Notes under the pieces: generated by a model | Databases searched by the model: none | What the model saw: only the letters and a program-made list of their open reading frames with translations | What the model was told of the DNA's origin: nothing | Translations under genes and position numbers: made by a program | Assembly: GCA_021740845.1 (NCBI GenBank) | Contig: JAIOYZ010000007.1 | Span: 92,748-156,747 of the forward strand | DNA: 64,000 nt | Source: Bacteroidia bacterium | GTDB taxonomy: Bacteria > Bacteroidota > Bacteroidia > UKL13-3 | Direction: 5' to 3' | Shown: piece after piece, positions 1 through 9,379 of the stretch | Layout of the letters: each line of letters starts with the position of its first letter | Position numbering within the stretch: the stretch's first letter is position 1

Positions 1-735
1 CAAAGAAACTCCCAACGGAATATAAGCTGCCAAATATTGCCCAGATTTGTTTTTGAAAATCTCTTCTTCCCTTTCTGAAGTCTGTTTTGAAAAATCGTAA
101 TAATAGTTTCTTGAGTCGCTTAAATAATAGTATGAACCTTCATTTATTCGAGTTTGAGCATTAAATGTTAGTCCAAAATTTAAACCCGCACCAAAAAAAA
201 CTGACAACCTTCTGCTTTCATCTGTTTGAAAAACGAACGAACCATCCAACCCAATTGATTCAAAAGAATAGTTCATCGACCTATAAATAGTGGAAATAGA
301 ATCTATATAAAATTCCTTTCCGGTATTGGTTGATCGTAAGGTGTCGTAGGCAAATTGGTCGGTTTTACTATAGGTTTTAGAATTGCTTCTTTTTCCACCG
401 TAAAGCAAACCCGCTCTTAATTGTAGTGTGTTTTTGGTTCTATTTAGGGGTTTACTTAATATTATTTGAGCAGAAAAATTTGAGCCTTCATTCATATCCC
501 TACCATAAAAAAATCCGTCCTGAGAAAAGGATTCAAACCCTTTGTTTAAAATAGCAGAATTGGGCGCAAGTAACTTATAGTCCTGCATCCAATAAGAATC
601 TCCAGAAGAACCAATTCCCCCAAATGAAACCTGTGCATGACTTAATTTAAATTTTTCTTCTCTGCCAATGGTTATAATTTGGGCATTGGATAAAAAAGAA
701 ATGCTGATAAATAAAAATACGATACTTTTTTTCAT
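1..735 (-). CDS. Secreted/outer-membrane-type protein, partial (3' end outside window)
   Basis: An open frame runs from ATG at 735 to the window edge (245 codons) without a stop, so the C-terminus is missing. Residues 1-19 are a signal peptide (MKKS, then a hydrophobic core ending SNAQ). The visible mature part alternates short polar and aromatic segments (for example SFGGIGSSGDSYWMQDY and LQLRAGLLYGG), typical of Bacteroidetes outer-membrane beta-barrel or surface proteins. I recognise no family. It lies 47 bp from the metG stop in the same orientation and may be read through from metG. The coding assignment is secure; the outer-membrane location is inferred. Confidence 0.7.
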   Translation of the reverse strand, partial: MKKSIVFLFISISFLSNAQIITIGREEKFKLSHAQVSFGGIGSSGDSYWMQDYKLLAPNSAILNKGFESFSQDGFFYGRDMNEGSNFSAQIILSKPLNRTKNTLQLRAGLLYGGKRSNSKTYSKTDQFAYDTLRSTNTGKEFYIDSISTIYRSMNYSFESIGLDGSFVFQTDESRRLSVFFGAGLNFGLTFNAQTRINEGSYYYLSDSRNYYYDFSKQTSEREEEIFKNKSGQYLAAYIPLGVSL

Positions 736-782
736 ATAGATTTTAATAGTAAGACCATAGAAACGCCAAATTGTTGAAACTA

Positions 783-2876
783 TTACTTCACCACACTTCC
801 AGGCTCAATATCTTGGTCAGGACCTACACTAAATAATTTTCCAAAGTCGTTTCCGGCCATCAATAACATTCCTTGGCTTTCAATTCCTCTAATTTTTCGA
901 GGGGCTAAATTTGCCACCACAGTTACAAGTTTTCCAAGAAGTTCTTCTGGTTGATAGTATTCTGCTATTCCACTTAAAATGGTTCTTTTTTCAAAACCTA
1001 AATCTACAGTTAACTTCAATAATTTATCTGCTTTCGGAACCTTTTCTGCTTCCACAACTTTACCAACTCTCAAATCTAGTTTTTCAAAATCCTCATAATG
1101 AATATGTGGTTTAAGTTCTTGCAAACTTTGTGTTATTGGAGCTTGTTGACTATTTGCCTTCTTTATTTCATCCAAACGAATTAATTGTTTGTTGATTTCT
1201 TCATCTTCAACCTGTTTGTATAAGATTTCTGCTTTGCCTAATTGGTGACCAAAATTCAAAATGGTTTCTTCATTTAGTTGATTCCAATTTAAATTATTCA
1301 AATTTAACATGCTTGTTAATTTCCCGGCAGTATGAGGGAGAAATGGTTTAGAAGCAATGGCTAATTTGGCACAAATTTGAAGTGCATCGAATAGTATTTT
1401 CTTTACACTTTCTTCGTCTGTTTTAATTAATTTCCAAGGTTCGGTATCTGCAAGAAATTTATTACCCGCTCTTGCTACATTAATGAAATTAGACAATGCA
1501 TCACGTAGTTTAATTACCTCCAAATTTTCATTCATTTCTTGAAGGTTCTTTTGCACTTGATCCGAACAAAGGGAACTTGCTGCTACTAATTTTTCATCGG
1601 TATAATTTCCACTAACAGAAGGAACTATACCGCCATAATACTTGTCGCACAAAACCAAAACACGGTTCACAAAATTTCCAAAAATGCTTACCAACTCGCT
1701 ATTTACCCTAGTTTGATAATCTTTCCAAGTAAATTCGCTATCCTTTGTTTCTGGGGCGATGCTAGTAAGTACATATCTTAATTCATCTTGCCTTTCTGGA
1801 AAATCAATTAAATATTCGTGAAGCCATACAGCCCAATTTCTACTAGTTGAAATTTTATCGCCTTCTAGGTTCAAAAATTCATTTGCAGGCACATTACTAG
1901 GAAGTATATACTCGCCGTGAGTCATTAACATCATTGGAAAAATAATAGCATGAAAAACTATATTATCTTTACCAATAAAGTGAACCAAAGCGGTTTCATC
2001 ATCTTGCCACCATTTGATCCAAGGACCTTCCACAGAATCCGAATTTCCTTTTTCAAAAAATTCTTTGGTCGCACTTATATATCCAATAGGCGCATCAAAC
2101 CAAACATAGAGAACTTTGCCATCTGCGCCTTCAATAGGAACAGGAACACCCCAGTCTAAATCACGAGTCATTGCTCGGTTTTGAAGCCCTTCATTTAACC
2201 AACTATTGCATTGCCCTTTGATATTGGATTTCCAGTTTTCAAACCTTTTTATATACTGCTGAAATTGTTCTGTTTGTTGAATTTCACCCATTGGCAAAAA
2301 CCAGTTCTTGGTATCTTTTAAAACTGGAACATTTCCACTTAATGCAGATTTTGGATTTATTAAATCGGTTGGACTTAAAGCTGTGCCGCATTTCTCACAT
2401 TGATCGCCATATGCATTAGGGTTGCCACAACGAGGACAAGTACCTGTGATGTATCTATCAGCCAAGAATTGGTTTGCATCAACATCAAAATATTGTTGCG
2501 TAATTTCTTCTTTGAAAACACCTTTATCATAAAGGGTTTTAAAAAATTCTTGCGCAGTATCATGGTGAGTTTTAGAACTTGTTCTACCGTAATAACTAAA
2601 ATCTATCCCAAATTCTTTGAAGGCATTTTTCATAATGCCATCGTATTTATCTACCACCTGTTGTGGGGTAATTCCTTCCTTTTTTGCTTTAATGGTAATT
2701 GGTACTCCATGCTCATCGCTACCACAAATAAAAACAACATCTTTTCCTTTTTCTTTTAGAAAACGAACATAAATATCTGCTGGTAAATAACAACCTGCCA
2801 AATGACCAATATGTACTGGTCCATTTGCATAAGGCAATGCGGCAGTAACTAAATATCTTTTAACTTCTTTGCTCAT
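783..2876 (-). CDS. metG: Methionyl-tRNA synthetase
   Basis: Charges tRNA(Met) with methionine in the cytoplasm. The 697-residue protein has the class I signature HIGH at residues 22-25, a zinc knuckle with Cys147, Cys150, Cys160 and Cys163, and the KMSKS-equivalent KISTS at 341-345, a variant usual in this enzyme. The last about 105 residues (LDLRVGKVVEAEKVPKADKL onward) form the EMAP-II/Trbp111-like tRNA-binding domain found in long bacterial MetG. A -7 box TACCTTTG on the minus strand (2894-2887) lies 10 bp before the ATG, so the leader should be very short; no clear -33 element is visible. Length and motifs are normal. Confidence 0.98.
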   Translation of the reverse strand: MSKEVKRYLVTAALPYANGPVHIGHLAGCYLPADIYVRFLKEKGKDVVFICGSDEHGVPITIKAKKEGITPQQVVDKYDGIMKNAFKEFGIDFSYYGRTSSKTHHDTAQEFFKTLYDKGVFKEEITQQYFDVDANQFLADRYITGTCPRCGNPNAYGDQCEKCGTALSPTDLINPKSALSGNVPVLKDTKNWFLPMGEIQQTEQFQQYIKRFENWKSNIKGQCNSWLNEGLQNRAMTRDLDWGVPVPIEGADGKVLYVWFDAPIGYISATKEFFEKGNSDSVEGPWIKWWQDDETALVHFIGKDNIVFHAIIFPMMLMTHGEYILPSNVPANEFLNLEGDKISTSRNWAVWLHEYLIDFPERQDELRYVLTSIAPETKDSEFTWKDYQTRVNSELVSIFGNFVNRVLVLCDKYYGGIVPSVSGNYTDEKLVAASSLCSDQVQKNLQEMNENLEVIKLRDALSNFINVARAGNKFLADTEPWKLIKTDEESVKKILFDALQICAKLAIASKPFLPHTAGKLTSMLNLNNLNWNQLNEETILNFGHQLGKAEILYKQVEDEEINKQLIRLDEIKKANSQQAPITQSLQELKPHIHYEDFEKLDLRVGKVVEAEKVPKADKLLKLTVDLGFEKRTILSGIAEYYQPEELLGKLVTVVANLAPRKIRGIESQGMLLMAGNDFGKLFSVGPDQDIEPGSVVK

Positions 2877-2886
2877 AAATATATCA

Positions 2887-2894
2887 CAAAGGTA
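2887..2894 (-). promoter_or_regulatory. Probable -7 box of metG
   Basis: TACCTTTG on the minus strand fits the Bacteroidetes consensus TAnnTTTG and ends 10 nt before the metG start. No TTG is seen at the expected -33 distance, so support is partial. Confidence 0.4.
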
Positions 2895-2966
2895 AGTTTA
2901 CAATTGTGGTTTTGCATATTGAAATTATTTTTAGGATTTTGAAAACAAACAAACAAAAGAAAAAAT

Positions 2967-2998
2967 TTGGATTTGAATATATTTTTTAAATATCTTTG
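2967..2998 (+). promoter_or_regulatory. Promoter of the SPFH operon
   Basis: TTG (2967-2969), 21 bp, TATCTTTG (2991-2998) match the Bacteroidetes sigma factor consensus. Transcription should begin near 3003, which rules out the in-frame upstream start at 2967 and supports ATG 3024. Confidence 0.6.
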
Positions 2999-3023
2999 TG
3001 ATATCATTTTAATATCACAAAAC

Positions 3024-3878
3024 ATGAAACAAGAAAAAGACATTCTACCAAAATCTGGCTTTTTAATTCTAGGATTAAACCTCCTTTTAGTTGGCTCTTC
3101 AATAGCGCTAATTGTATCTGGAATGATAGTTCCAGCAATCTTATTAATAGTTCTTTTTTTCTTCATCCTTCCCGGCTTTTTTATAAATAACCCAAACGAA
3201 TCAACGGTTCTGGTTTTGTTTGGTGAATACAAGGGTTCTGCAAAAGGCAATGGTTTCTTTTGGGCAAACCCATTTATGACCAAAGCCAAGTTCTCGCTTA
3301 GGGCTAGAAATTTAGATAGCCAACCAATTAAAGTAAATGATAAAATGGGCAATCCAATAATGATTGGAATTGTATTGGTCTGGAGGGTTTCTGATACATT
3401 TAAAGCCGCATTTGAGGTGAATAATTACGAGGCATTTGTAAAAATTCAAAGTGAAGCTGCGATTAGAAAATTAGCGGGAACATACCCATATGATAACTTT
3501 GATGATGAACAAGAAGAAATCTCTTTGCGCTCAGGAAATAATGAGGTTCACGAGGAATTAATGAGAGAATTAACGGAGCGTTTATCCATTGCTGGAATAG
3601 AAGTAATGGAAGCTCGAATTAGCAATTTGGCCTATTCTCAAGAAATAGCGGGAGCAATGTTGCAACGCCAACAAGCAACTGCAATTGTAGCTGCTAGAAC
3701 AAAAATTGTTGAAGGCGCTGTTGGTATGGTTGAATTGGCATTAAATGCCCTTTCACAAAAAAACATAATTGAGTTAGACGACGATAAAAAGGCAGCAATG
3801 GTAAGTAATTTAATGGTTGTACTTTGTAGTGATAAATCAGCAAATCCTGTTATTAATACTGGCACTTTAAACCAATAA
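3024..3878 (+). CDS. SPFH/Band 7 (stomatin-like) membrane protein
   Basis: A 284-residue protein with a hydrophobic N-terminal hairpin (about residues 10-55, two membrane passes) followed by an SPFH/Band 7 domain (from NPNESTVLVLFGEYKG to about residue 230) and a charged helical tail. SPFH proteins form membrane-anchored oligomers and scaffold membrane microdomains; the specific role here is unknown. The frame is open from 2967, but ATG 3024 is chosen because the promoter box lies at 2991-2998. It heads a compact three-gene operon: the next gene starts 2 nt after its stop and a small Arc-type regulator follows. The combination of SPFH protein and Arc-type protein is familiar to me from other bacteria, but the functional link is not established. 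Confidence 0.88.
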   Translation: MKQEKDILPKSGFLILGLNLLLVGSSIALIVSGMIVPAILLIVLFFFILPGFFINNPNESTVLVLFGEYKGSAKGNGFFWANPFMTKAKFSLRARNLDSQPIKVNDKMGNPIMIGIVLVWRVSDTFKAAFEVNNYEAFVKIQSEAAIRKLAGTYPYDNFDDEQEEISLRSGNNEVHEELMRELTERLSIAGIEVMEARISNLAYSQEIAGAMLQRQQATAIVAARTKIVEGAVGMVELALNALSQKNIIELDDDKKAAMVSNLMVVLCSDKSANPVINTGTLNQ

Positions 3879-3880
3879 AA

Positions 3881-4378
3881 ATGAGCGATAACTATTACGA
3901 AATTCAAAAGTTCAACAAGTGGTGGATGAAACTATTACTTGCTTTACCAATCCTGCTTTTTATTTTCGGCGTTGTTTTGGGAAAAACAAATAGTCCAGAA
4001 GGTACTTCAATGCTAATTGCTACCGTGGTTGTAGTTTTTATTATTGTGCTGTTTTATTTTACCAAACTTGAAACAAGGGTGGATGAAACGGGCATAACGA
4101 TTAGATTTTTTCCATTTCAAAGAGTTTATTACTATGTGCGCTGGGATGAAATTGAATCCGCTACAATTAGAAGTTATAACCCATTAATGGAATTTGGGGG
4201 CTGGGGCTTAAGATATAGCTTAAAAAACGGAAAAGCATTTAATGTTTCTGGAACGTTTGGCTTGCAATTGGTTTTAAAAAGCGGAAAGAAATTTTTAATT
4301 GGCACCCAAAAACAAACCGATTTAAATAATTATTTAATCAATTTGAAAAAGGAATTTCAAATTAGCTGCATCCAGTAA
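3881..4378 (+). CDS. Two-TM membrane protein with PH-like domain
   Basis: 165 residues. Two hydrophobic helices (about 17-36 and 46-62) are followed by a soluble part starting TRVDETGITIRFFPFQRVYY, whose pattern (beta strands, then RWDEIESATIR) resembles bacterial PH-like domains attached to membrane anchors. The function is unknown. It starts 2 nt after the SPFH gene and ends 5 nt before the small Arc-type gene, so all three are probably one transcript. The domain call is from pattern only and could be wrong; the gene itself is secure. Confidence 0.75.
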   Translation: MSDNYYEIQKFNKWWMKLLLALPILLFIFGVVLGKTNSPEGTSMLIATVVVVFIIVLFYFTKLETRVDETGITIRFFPFQRVYYYVRWDEIESATIRSYNPLMEFGGWGLRYSLKNGKAFNVSGTFGLQLVLKSGKKFLIGTQKQTDLNNYLINLKKEFQISCIQ

Positions 4379-4383
4379 ACAAC

Positions 4384-4551
4384 ATGGCCGACAAGGAAAA
4401 GAAACCTTTTGCTTTGCGACTGTCAAAGGAAACAATGGAAGCTATTGAAAAGTGGGCTTCAGATGAGTTTAGAAGCACGCATGGTCAATTGGAGTGGATC
4501 ATTAATAAGGCCTTAAAAGATTCGGGTCGAACCAAAAAGAAGGAAAATTAA
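4384..4551 (+). CDS. Arc-type ribbon-helix-helix DNA-binding protein (55 aa)
   Basis: A short gene of 55 codons, ATG 4384 to TAA 4551. The residues KKPFALRLSKETMEAIEKWA then DEFRSTHGQLEWIINKAL give the beta strand plus two helices of an Arc/MetJ ribbon-helix-helix fold; FALRL would be the DNA-contacting strand. Such proteins bind operators as dimers of dimers. It begins 5 nt after the PH-like gene and shares its last 4 bp with the convergent flavoprotein gene (stop codons overlap at 4548-4551). It probably regulates its own operon, but no operator was identified. Confidence 0.8.
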   Translation: MADKEKKPFALRLSKETMEAIEKWASDEFRSTHGQLEWIINKALKDSGRTKKKEN

Positions 4552-5777
4552 ATTTCAACAGCAGCGGCTTTACCGGCAATAAACCCAGTTGTCCAAGCTG
4601 CTTGAAAGTTAAAGCCACCTGTTATTCCATCGATATCTAAAACTTCACCAGCAAAGTAAAGCCCTTTTAGTCGCTTACTTTCCATTGTTTTAAAATCTAC
4701 ATCATCAAGGTTTATGCCACCACAAGTAACAAATTCCTCCTTAAAAGTAGTTTTCCCTTTAACTTGATAGGTATCGTATAATAAACATTGAATAACCTTG
4801 TTCACATCTTCTTTACTGATATCACCCCAACTCGCATTTTCATCCACTCCAGCCTTTTCAAGCAAATAGGTATTTAATCGTTTAGGCAAACCAAAAGGAA
4901 AAAGACTAACTACACCTTTGGAAGGATTAGCAGCTTTTAGGTTGAATAATTCCTGTCTAACAGAATCCTCCTTTTTATTGTCTAACCATGAAATTTGAAC
5001 TTCAAATTCATAATCCTTTTCGGCCAAAATTTTGGCACCTAAAGAAGATGTTTTCAAAATTGCAGGGCCACTTAAACCCCAGTGAGTAATTAAAACAGGG
5101 CCACTTACTTCTAGTTTAGTATTTAAAATTCTAACTCTGGCAGGATTAATGGCAATTCCCTGTAAATTAACAATTGGGTTATCGGGAATATTAAAAGTAA
5201 AAAGAGAGGGAACGGGTGTTTCAATTCTATGACCTAGTTCTTTTAGCCAATGTAAACCATCCTCTTTGGGGCTGCCACCAGAAGCAACAATCAATTTATT
5301 GCAGAACATTTTCTCCCCCGATTCTAAAACTAGATCAAAACCACCATGAAAATTAGGCACAATTCGCTTTACGCCTTTACCCATTTCAACGGTAACCTTA
5401 CTCTTTTTTATTTCCTTTTCTAAACAATCAATAATTGTTTGGGATTCATCAGAAACAGGAAACATACGACCATCCTTTTCGGTCTTTAATTTTACTTTTC
5501 TAGTCTCAAACCATTCAATGGTTTCTTTCGGGCTGAACCGAGCGAAGGCACTTTTTAACTGTTTTTCACCTCTAGGATAAGAGAGTGATAATTGTTTTAA
5601 ATCAAAACAAGCATTGGTAACATTACACCTACCACCCCCCGAAACTTTTACCTTTTGAAGTACTTTTGAAGATTTTTCAAGAAGAATCACTTCTACATTT
5701 TTGTTGGTCTGTGCGCATTGAATTGCAGAAAAATATCCTGCAGCACCCCCTCCTATTACAATTACTTTATGTGACAC
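4548..5777 (-). CDS. HI0933-family FAD-dependent oxidoreductase (BaiN/YhiN-like)
   Basis: 409 residues beginning with the dinucleotide-binding signature GGGAAG (residues 9-14) behind a short beta strand, then the family motif VSGGGRCNVTN near residue 50 and the C-terminal FAD-binding segment GLYFAGEVLDIDGITGG. This fits the HI0933/BaiN flavoprotein family, whose physiological substrate is generally unknown. The start is GTG (5775-5777); no ATG is near. It converges with the Arc-type gene with a 4-bp overlap and is divergent from the DUF2723 gene across a 344-bp gap. Family assignment is firm, reaction unknown. Confidence 0.9.
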   Translation of the reverse strand: MSHKVIVIGGGAAGYFSAIQCAQTNKNVEVILLEKSSKVLQKVKVSGGGRCNVTNACFDLKQLSLSYPRGEKQLKSAFARFSPKETIEWFETRKVKLKTEKDGRMFPVSDESQTIIDCLEKEIKKSKVTVEMGKGVKRIVPNFHGGFDLVLESGEKMFCNKLIVASGGSPKEDGLHWLKELGHRIETPVPSLFTFNIPDNPIVNLQGIAINPARVRILNTKLEVSGPVLITHWGLSGPAILKTSSLGAKILAEKDYEFEVQISWLDNKKEDSVRQELFNLKAANPSKGVVSLFPFGLPKRLNTYLLEKAGVDENASWGDISKEDVNKVIQCLLYDTYQVKGKTTFKEEFVTCGGINLDDVDFKTMESKRLKGLYFAGEVLDIDGITGGFNFQAAWTTGFIAGKAAAVEI

Positions 5778-5997
5778 TAATCTTTTTCTCCTTATTTTTT
5801 GAAGCTACAAAAGTAAGCAGACTTTTGCAGTTTTCCGCTTAAACATCCTTGAAATCAATAATGAAACCTGAAATTTTATACTTGTCTGTTTATCCTAAAA
5901 ACCTAATAATTAAATAAAATTGGTCTTTAAATTACCAAAAAAGCCATTCATCTAAAGTTTCATCCCGTTGCCAAAGCCATAAATTCTATTATAATTA

Positions 5998-6007
5998 GGT
6001 TTGAACC
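5998..6007 (+). repeat. GGTTTGAACC copy 1
   Basis: Exact 10-mer in the 344-bp divergent gap. Confidence 0.8.
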
Positions 6008-6056
6008 AAAATTGAGAAATTAGACAAAACTCTTAAATTTCACATAAGATAGTTGT

Positions 6057-6086
6057 TTGTTGGTTTCCTAAAATCATTTATGTTTG
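6057..6086 (+). promoter_or_regulatory. Promoter of the DUF2723 gene
   Basis: TTG (6057-6059), 19 bp, TATGTTTG (6079-6086) is a textbook Bacteroidetes promoter. The predicted leader to ATG 6122 is about 30 nt. Confidence 0.7.
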
Positions 6087-6121
6087 CCCATAAGCGTTAA
6101 GCTAAAAAAATTAGATAGAGA

Positions 6122-9100
6122 ATGAGTAAATACAATCAATTAAACAGCGTACTGGGATGGCTACTTTTTGCAGCATCATTAGCAACATATACGCTAACCT
6201 TAGAACCAACAGTAAGTTTTTGGGATTGCGGAGAGTTTATTTCTGCTTCTTACCGTTTACAAATTTGCCATCCACCAGGAGCACCCTTGTTCTTAATGAT
6301 AGGGCGTGTATTTAGTTTAATGGCATCAGACACAAGTAAAGTGGCGTTTTGGGTTAATATGGTTTCTGCCATAACCAGTGCATTAACGGTAATGTTTATG
6401 TTTTGGACTATTACCCATTTGGCAAAAAAGATATTAGCAAAAGGAGGCCAAGCACTTGAGTCATGGCAGACTATTGCCATTATGGGAGCAGGTGCTGTTG
6501 GGGCTTTAACCTTAAACTTTTCGGATACCTTTTGGTTTTCGGCAGTGGAAGCTGAGGTTTATGCATCATCCAGCTTTTTTACTACTTTAACCTTCTGGTG
6601 TATTTTGAAATGGGAAAATGTTGCCAACGAACGCCACTCAAATAGATGGTTAGTGTTAATAGCTTATTTAATAGGCTTGGCAATTGGAGTCCATTTATTG
6701 AACTTATTGGTTATACCAGCAATTGTATATGTTTACTACTTCAAAAAATATACCCCAACCAGAAACGGCTTCTTAGGTGCATCTGCTTTGGCAATTTTAA
6801 CAATTGGAATAGTTCAGTTCGGCATCATCCCTGGCTTACCAGGTATTGCAACTAAATTGGATTATTTCTTGGTAAATAGCTTTGGCCTTGACTTTAACTC
6901 AGGTGCCTTGTTAATGATTTTCTTACTGGTTACACTTTTAGCTTCTTTTATTCATTATACACATTCGCAGAGTAAGGTGAGTTTATATGTTGCTATAGGT
7001 TCATACGCAATCCTGGCTTTAAGTACTTTTGCTGTTAATAGTAATTTCTGGGGAATATTCTCTTGGGCTTTAATTACGGGGGTTTTATACTTTTTCATTT
7101 TTAAACGTAAAGCCGCAATGGATGTAGTTAACCTTGTAGTATTATGCTTTACATTTGTTGTAATTGGTTATTCTTCATACTCCATGATTATAATTCGTTC
7201 TTTGGCCAACCCGCCAATAGATATGAACGACCCAGAACAACCTTTTTCATTACTTAGTTATTTAAATCGCGAGCAATATGGTGAAAACCCACTTTTATAC
7301 GGACAATATTTTTATGCCCGTGTTATCGATTATAAAAAAGGTGCCTACCAATACGCTAAGGGTAGCGAGGGAAAATATATTGAGGTAGGTCAAAAAATTG
7401 AGCGAATTTACGATCCTAAAGATTGCACGATTCTTCCAAGAATGTGGGCAGATAGGGCAGATTATCAAAACGCATACCGAGAGTGGGAAAAAATGCCTGG
7501 AGAGAAAAAAGCCAATATGGCTAAAAATATTGATTTCCTGTTGAGTTACCAGCTAGGATTTATGTATTGGAGGTACTTTTTCTGGAACTTTATAGGCAGA
7601 CAAAATGATGATCAAGGTTATGGTGATATTACAAGAGGAAATTGGTTAAGTGGCATTAACTTTATTGATGAATGGCGTCTAGGCCCTCAAAAAACAATGC
7701 CTGATCCAATGAAAAATAATAGCGCCCATAACACCTATTTCTTTTTGCCTTTGATTCTTGGTTTAATAGGTGTTTTCTATCATTTTAAAGTGGCCAAGGA
7801 AGACGCAACAGTTGTAATGACCCTATTCTTATTCACTGGATTTTTTATTATTCTTTATTTGAATTTCCCTGCTCATCAGCCACGTGAAAGAGACTATGCA
7901 TATGTTGGATCATACCAAACTTTTATGATTTGGATTGGATTGGGTGTTTTAGCAATAATTGATTGGTTAGGTAAGAAAATGAACAAAACGGCTGCAGCCG
8001 CTGGTGCAACTATACTATCACTTGCAGCTGTGCCTGCAATTATGGGTTCTCAAAATTGGGATGATCATAATAGAAGTAACCGTTTTACAGCTTTGCATTT
8101 TGCAGAAGATTATTTGAACTCTTGTGAAAAAGATGCAATCTTATTTACTAATGGAGATAACGATACCTACCCGTTGTGGTATGCTCAAAATGTTGAAAAT
8201 ATTAGGAGCGATGTACGTGTAATTAACATGAGTTTGTTAAATACAGACTGGTATACCGATGGATTAAAAAGACAGGCATACGATAGCAAGCCTATTGAAT
8301 TTAGCATGAGACCAGACCAATATAAAACTGGCACACGTGATTATGTTGTTTTTTACGAAAACCCTGAATTAGCTAGACGTTATGGAATTAACAAGAACGA
8401 CTACTATCCACTTAATAATGTTATAGCATTTATTAATGACGATAAAGATCCAATGGGAACCGTTCAAACCCAAGGTGGAGAATCATTAAGATATTATCCT
8501 ACAAAAAGATTTAGTTTGATTATTGACAAGGAAGCTTGTTTGAAAAATGGAGTTGTAAAAGCCAAAGATGCCCCTTACATGGTAGATTCTATCAAGTGGG
8601 AAATTGGAAATAACAACTTAATGAAAGCAGATTTAGTGTTATTAGATATCATTGCCACCAACATGAACAGTAGACCCATTTATTGGGCTATTACAACAGG
8701 GTCTGATGTTTATATGAATCTTCAAAGCTATTTCCAATTGGAGGGATTAACCTATAGACTTGTTCCGATGTTAAATAACGTTCAAAGAGATGGAACTACG
8801 GGTAGAATTAACTCTGATATATTGTATGCCAATATCATGGAAAAATTCAAATGGGGAAATATGAACCAACCAGGCGTTTATTTGGATGAAACCATTTTAC
8901 GTCAAACTAAAAACTTTAGAAATATTTTCTATCGTTTGGCAGAGCAATTAACAATTGAAGGCAAAAGAGATTCAGCTATTAAAGTTCTAGACTATTGTTT
9001 GGAAGTAATGCCAAATGAAAAAGTTGCTTACGACGTGTTTGTTGTAAGATTGGTAGAAGGCTATTATCAAGCTGGTGCAACTGAAAAAGGGAATGCATTA

Positions 9101-9301
9101 GCCAAAGAATTAATGCGAGTGCATGAAGAAAAAACCCGTTATTTTATGAGCTTCAAAGGCAAACGAAATGCCGTTAAATCTGATATAGATGAAAATCTTC
9201 AAATTCTAAATTATATCCAACAAGTTGTAAAATATAATCACCAAGATGCATTGGCTGATGAATTTATGAAAACAATTACTGCCGCCCAAACAGGTATGTA
9301 G
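6122..9301 (+). CDS. DUF2723 (TMEM260-like, GT-C type) membrane protein
   Basis: A 1059-residue protein. The first half is strongly hydrophobic with many membrane helices; the N-terminus carries the DUF2723 signature WDCGEFISASYRLQ and HPPGAPLF (about residues 37-62), placing the acidic pair Asp/Glu in the first periplasmic loop as in GT-C glycosyltransferases. The family is related to eukaryotic TMEM260 and to protein O-mannosyltransferases. The C-terminal about 400 residues are soluble, beginning near NWDDHNRSN and ending in a TPR-like segment (AIKVLDYCLEVMPNEKVAYD). It likely transfers sugar from a lipid carrier to exported protein or envelope polymer; the acceptor is unknown. It has its own promoter and a terminator at 9322-9352. 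Confidence 0.88.
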   Translation: MSKYNQLNSVLGWLLFAASLATYTLTLEPTVSFWDCGEFISASYRLQICHPPGAPLFLMIGRVFSLMASDTSKVAFWVNMVSAITSALTVMFMFWTITHLAKKILAKGGQALESWQTIAIMGAGAVGALTLNFSDTFWFSAVEAEVYASSSFFTTLTFWCILKWENVANERHSNRWLVLIAYLIGLAIGVHLLNLLVIPAIVYVYYFKKYTPTRNGFLGASALAILTIGIVQFGIIPGLPGIATKLDYFLVNSFGLDFNSGALLMIFLLVTLLASFIHYTHSQSKVSLYVAIGSYAILALSTFAVNSNFWGIFSWALITGVLYFFIFKRKAAMDVVNLVVLCFTFVVIGYSSYSMIIIRSLANPPIDMNDPEQPFSLLSYLNREQYGENPLLYGQYFYARVIDYKKGAYQYAKGSEGKYIEVGQKIERIYDPKDCTILPRMWADRADYQNAYREWEKMPGEKKANMAKNIDFLLSYQLGFMYWRYFFWNFIGRQNDDQGYGDITRGNWLSGINFIDEWRLGPQKTMPDPMKNNSAHNTYFFLPLILGLIGVFYHFKVAKEDATVVMTLFLFTGFFIILYLNFPAHQPRERDYAYVGSYQTFMIWIGLGVLAIIDWLGKKMNKTAAAAGATILSLAAVPAIMGSQNWDDHNRSNRFTALHFAEDYLNSCEKDAILFTNGDNDTYPLWYAQNVENIRSDVRVINMSLLNTDWYTDGLKRQAYDSKPIEFSMRPDQYKTGTRDYVVFYENPELARRYGINKNDYYPLNNVIAFINDDKDPMGTVQTQGGESLRYYPTKRFSLIIDKEACLKNGVVKAKDAPYMVDSIKWEIGNNNLMKADLVLLDIIATNMNSRPIYWAITTGSDVYMNLQSYFQLEGLTYRLVPMLNNVQRDGTTGRINSDILYANIMEKFKWGNMNQPGVYLDETILRQTKNFRNIFYRLAEQLTIEGKRDSAIKVLDYCLEVMPNEKVAYDVFVVRLVEGYYQAGATEKGNALAKELMRVHEEKTRYFMSFKGKRNAVKSDIDENLQILNYIQQVVKYNHQDALADEFMKTITAAQTGM

Positions 9302-9321
9302 TTCTAAAAAAAATAGAAACA

Positions 9322-9352
9322 AAAAAAGCTGCTCGAAAGGGTGGCTTTTTTT
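9322..9352 (+). terminator. Rho-independent terminator of the DUF2723 gene
   Basis: A-tract, GCTGCTC, GAAA loop, GGGTGGC, then TTTTTTT. The stem has several G-T pairs but the tetraloop and T-run are typical. Confidence 0.7.
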
Positions 9353-9379
9353 GTTTTCTTTGCACCCTAAGAAAAAAAG

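Larger units (their letters stand above)
5778..6121. other. 344-bp divergent intergenic region
   Basis: Between the flavoprotein (minus) and the DUF2723 gene (plus). It holds one copy of the repeated 10-mer GGTTTGAACC (5998-6007) and a well-formed promoter for the plus-strand gene (6057-6086). No small ORF with coding character or RNA gene was seen. Confidence 0.7.

Noticed and set aside
2873..3352. 159-codon minus-strand frame opposite the SPFH gene
   Set aside because: Overlaps the well-supported SPFH gene and the metG start; no family features.
7876..7891. CACGTGAAA, possible third parS site
   Set aside because: Only 12 of 16 positions match and it codes a conserved part of the DUF2723 protein.
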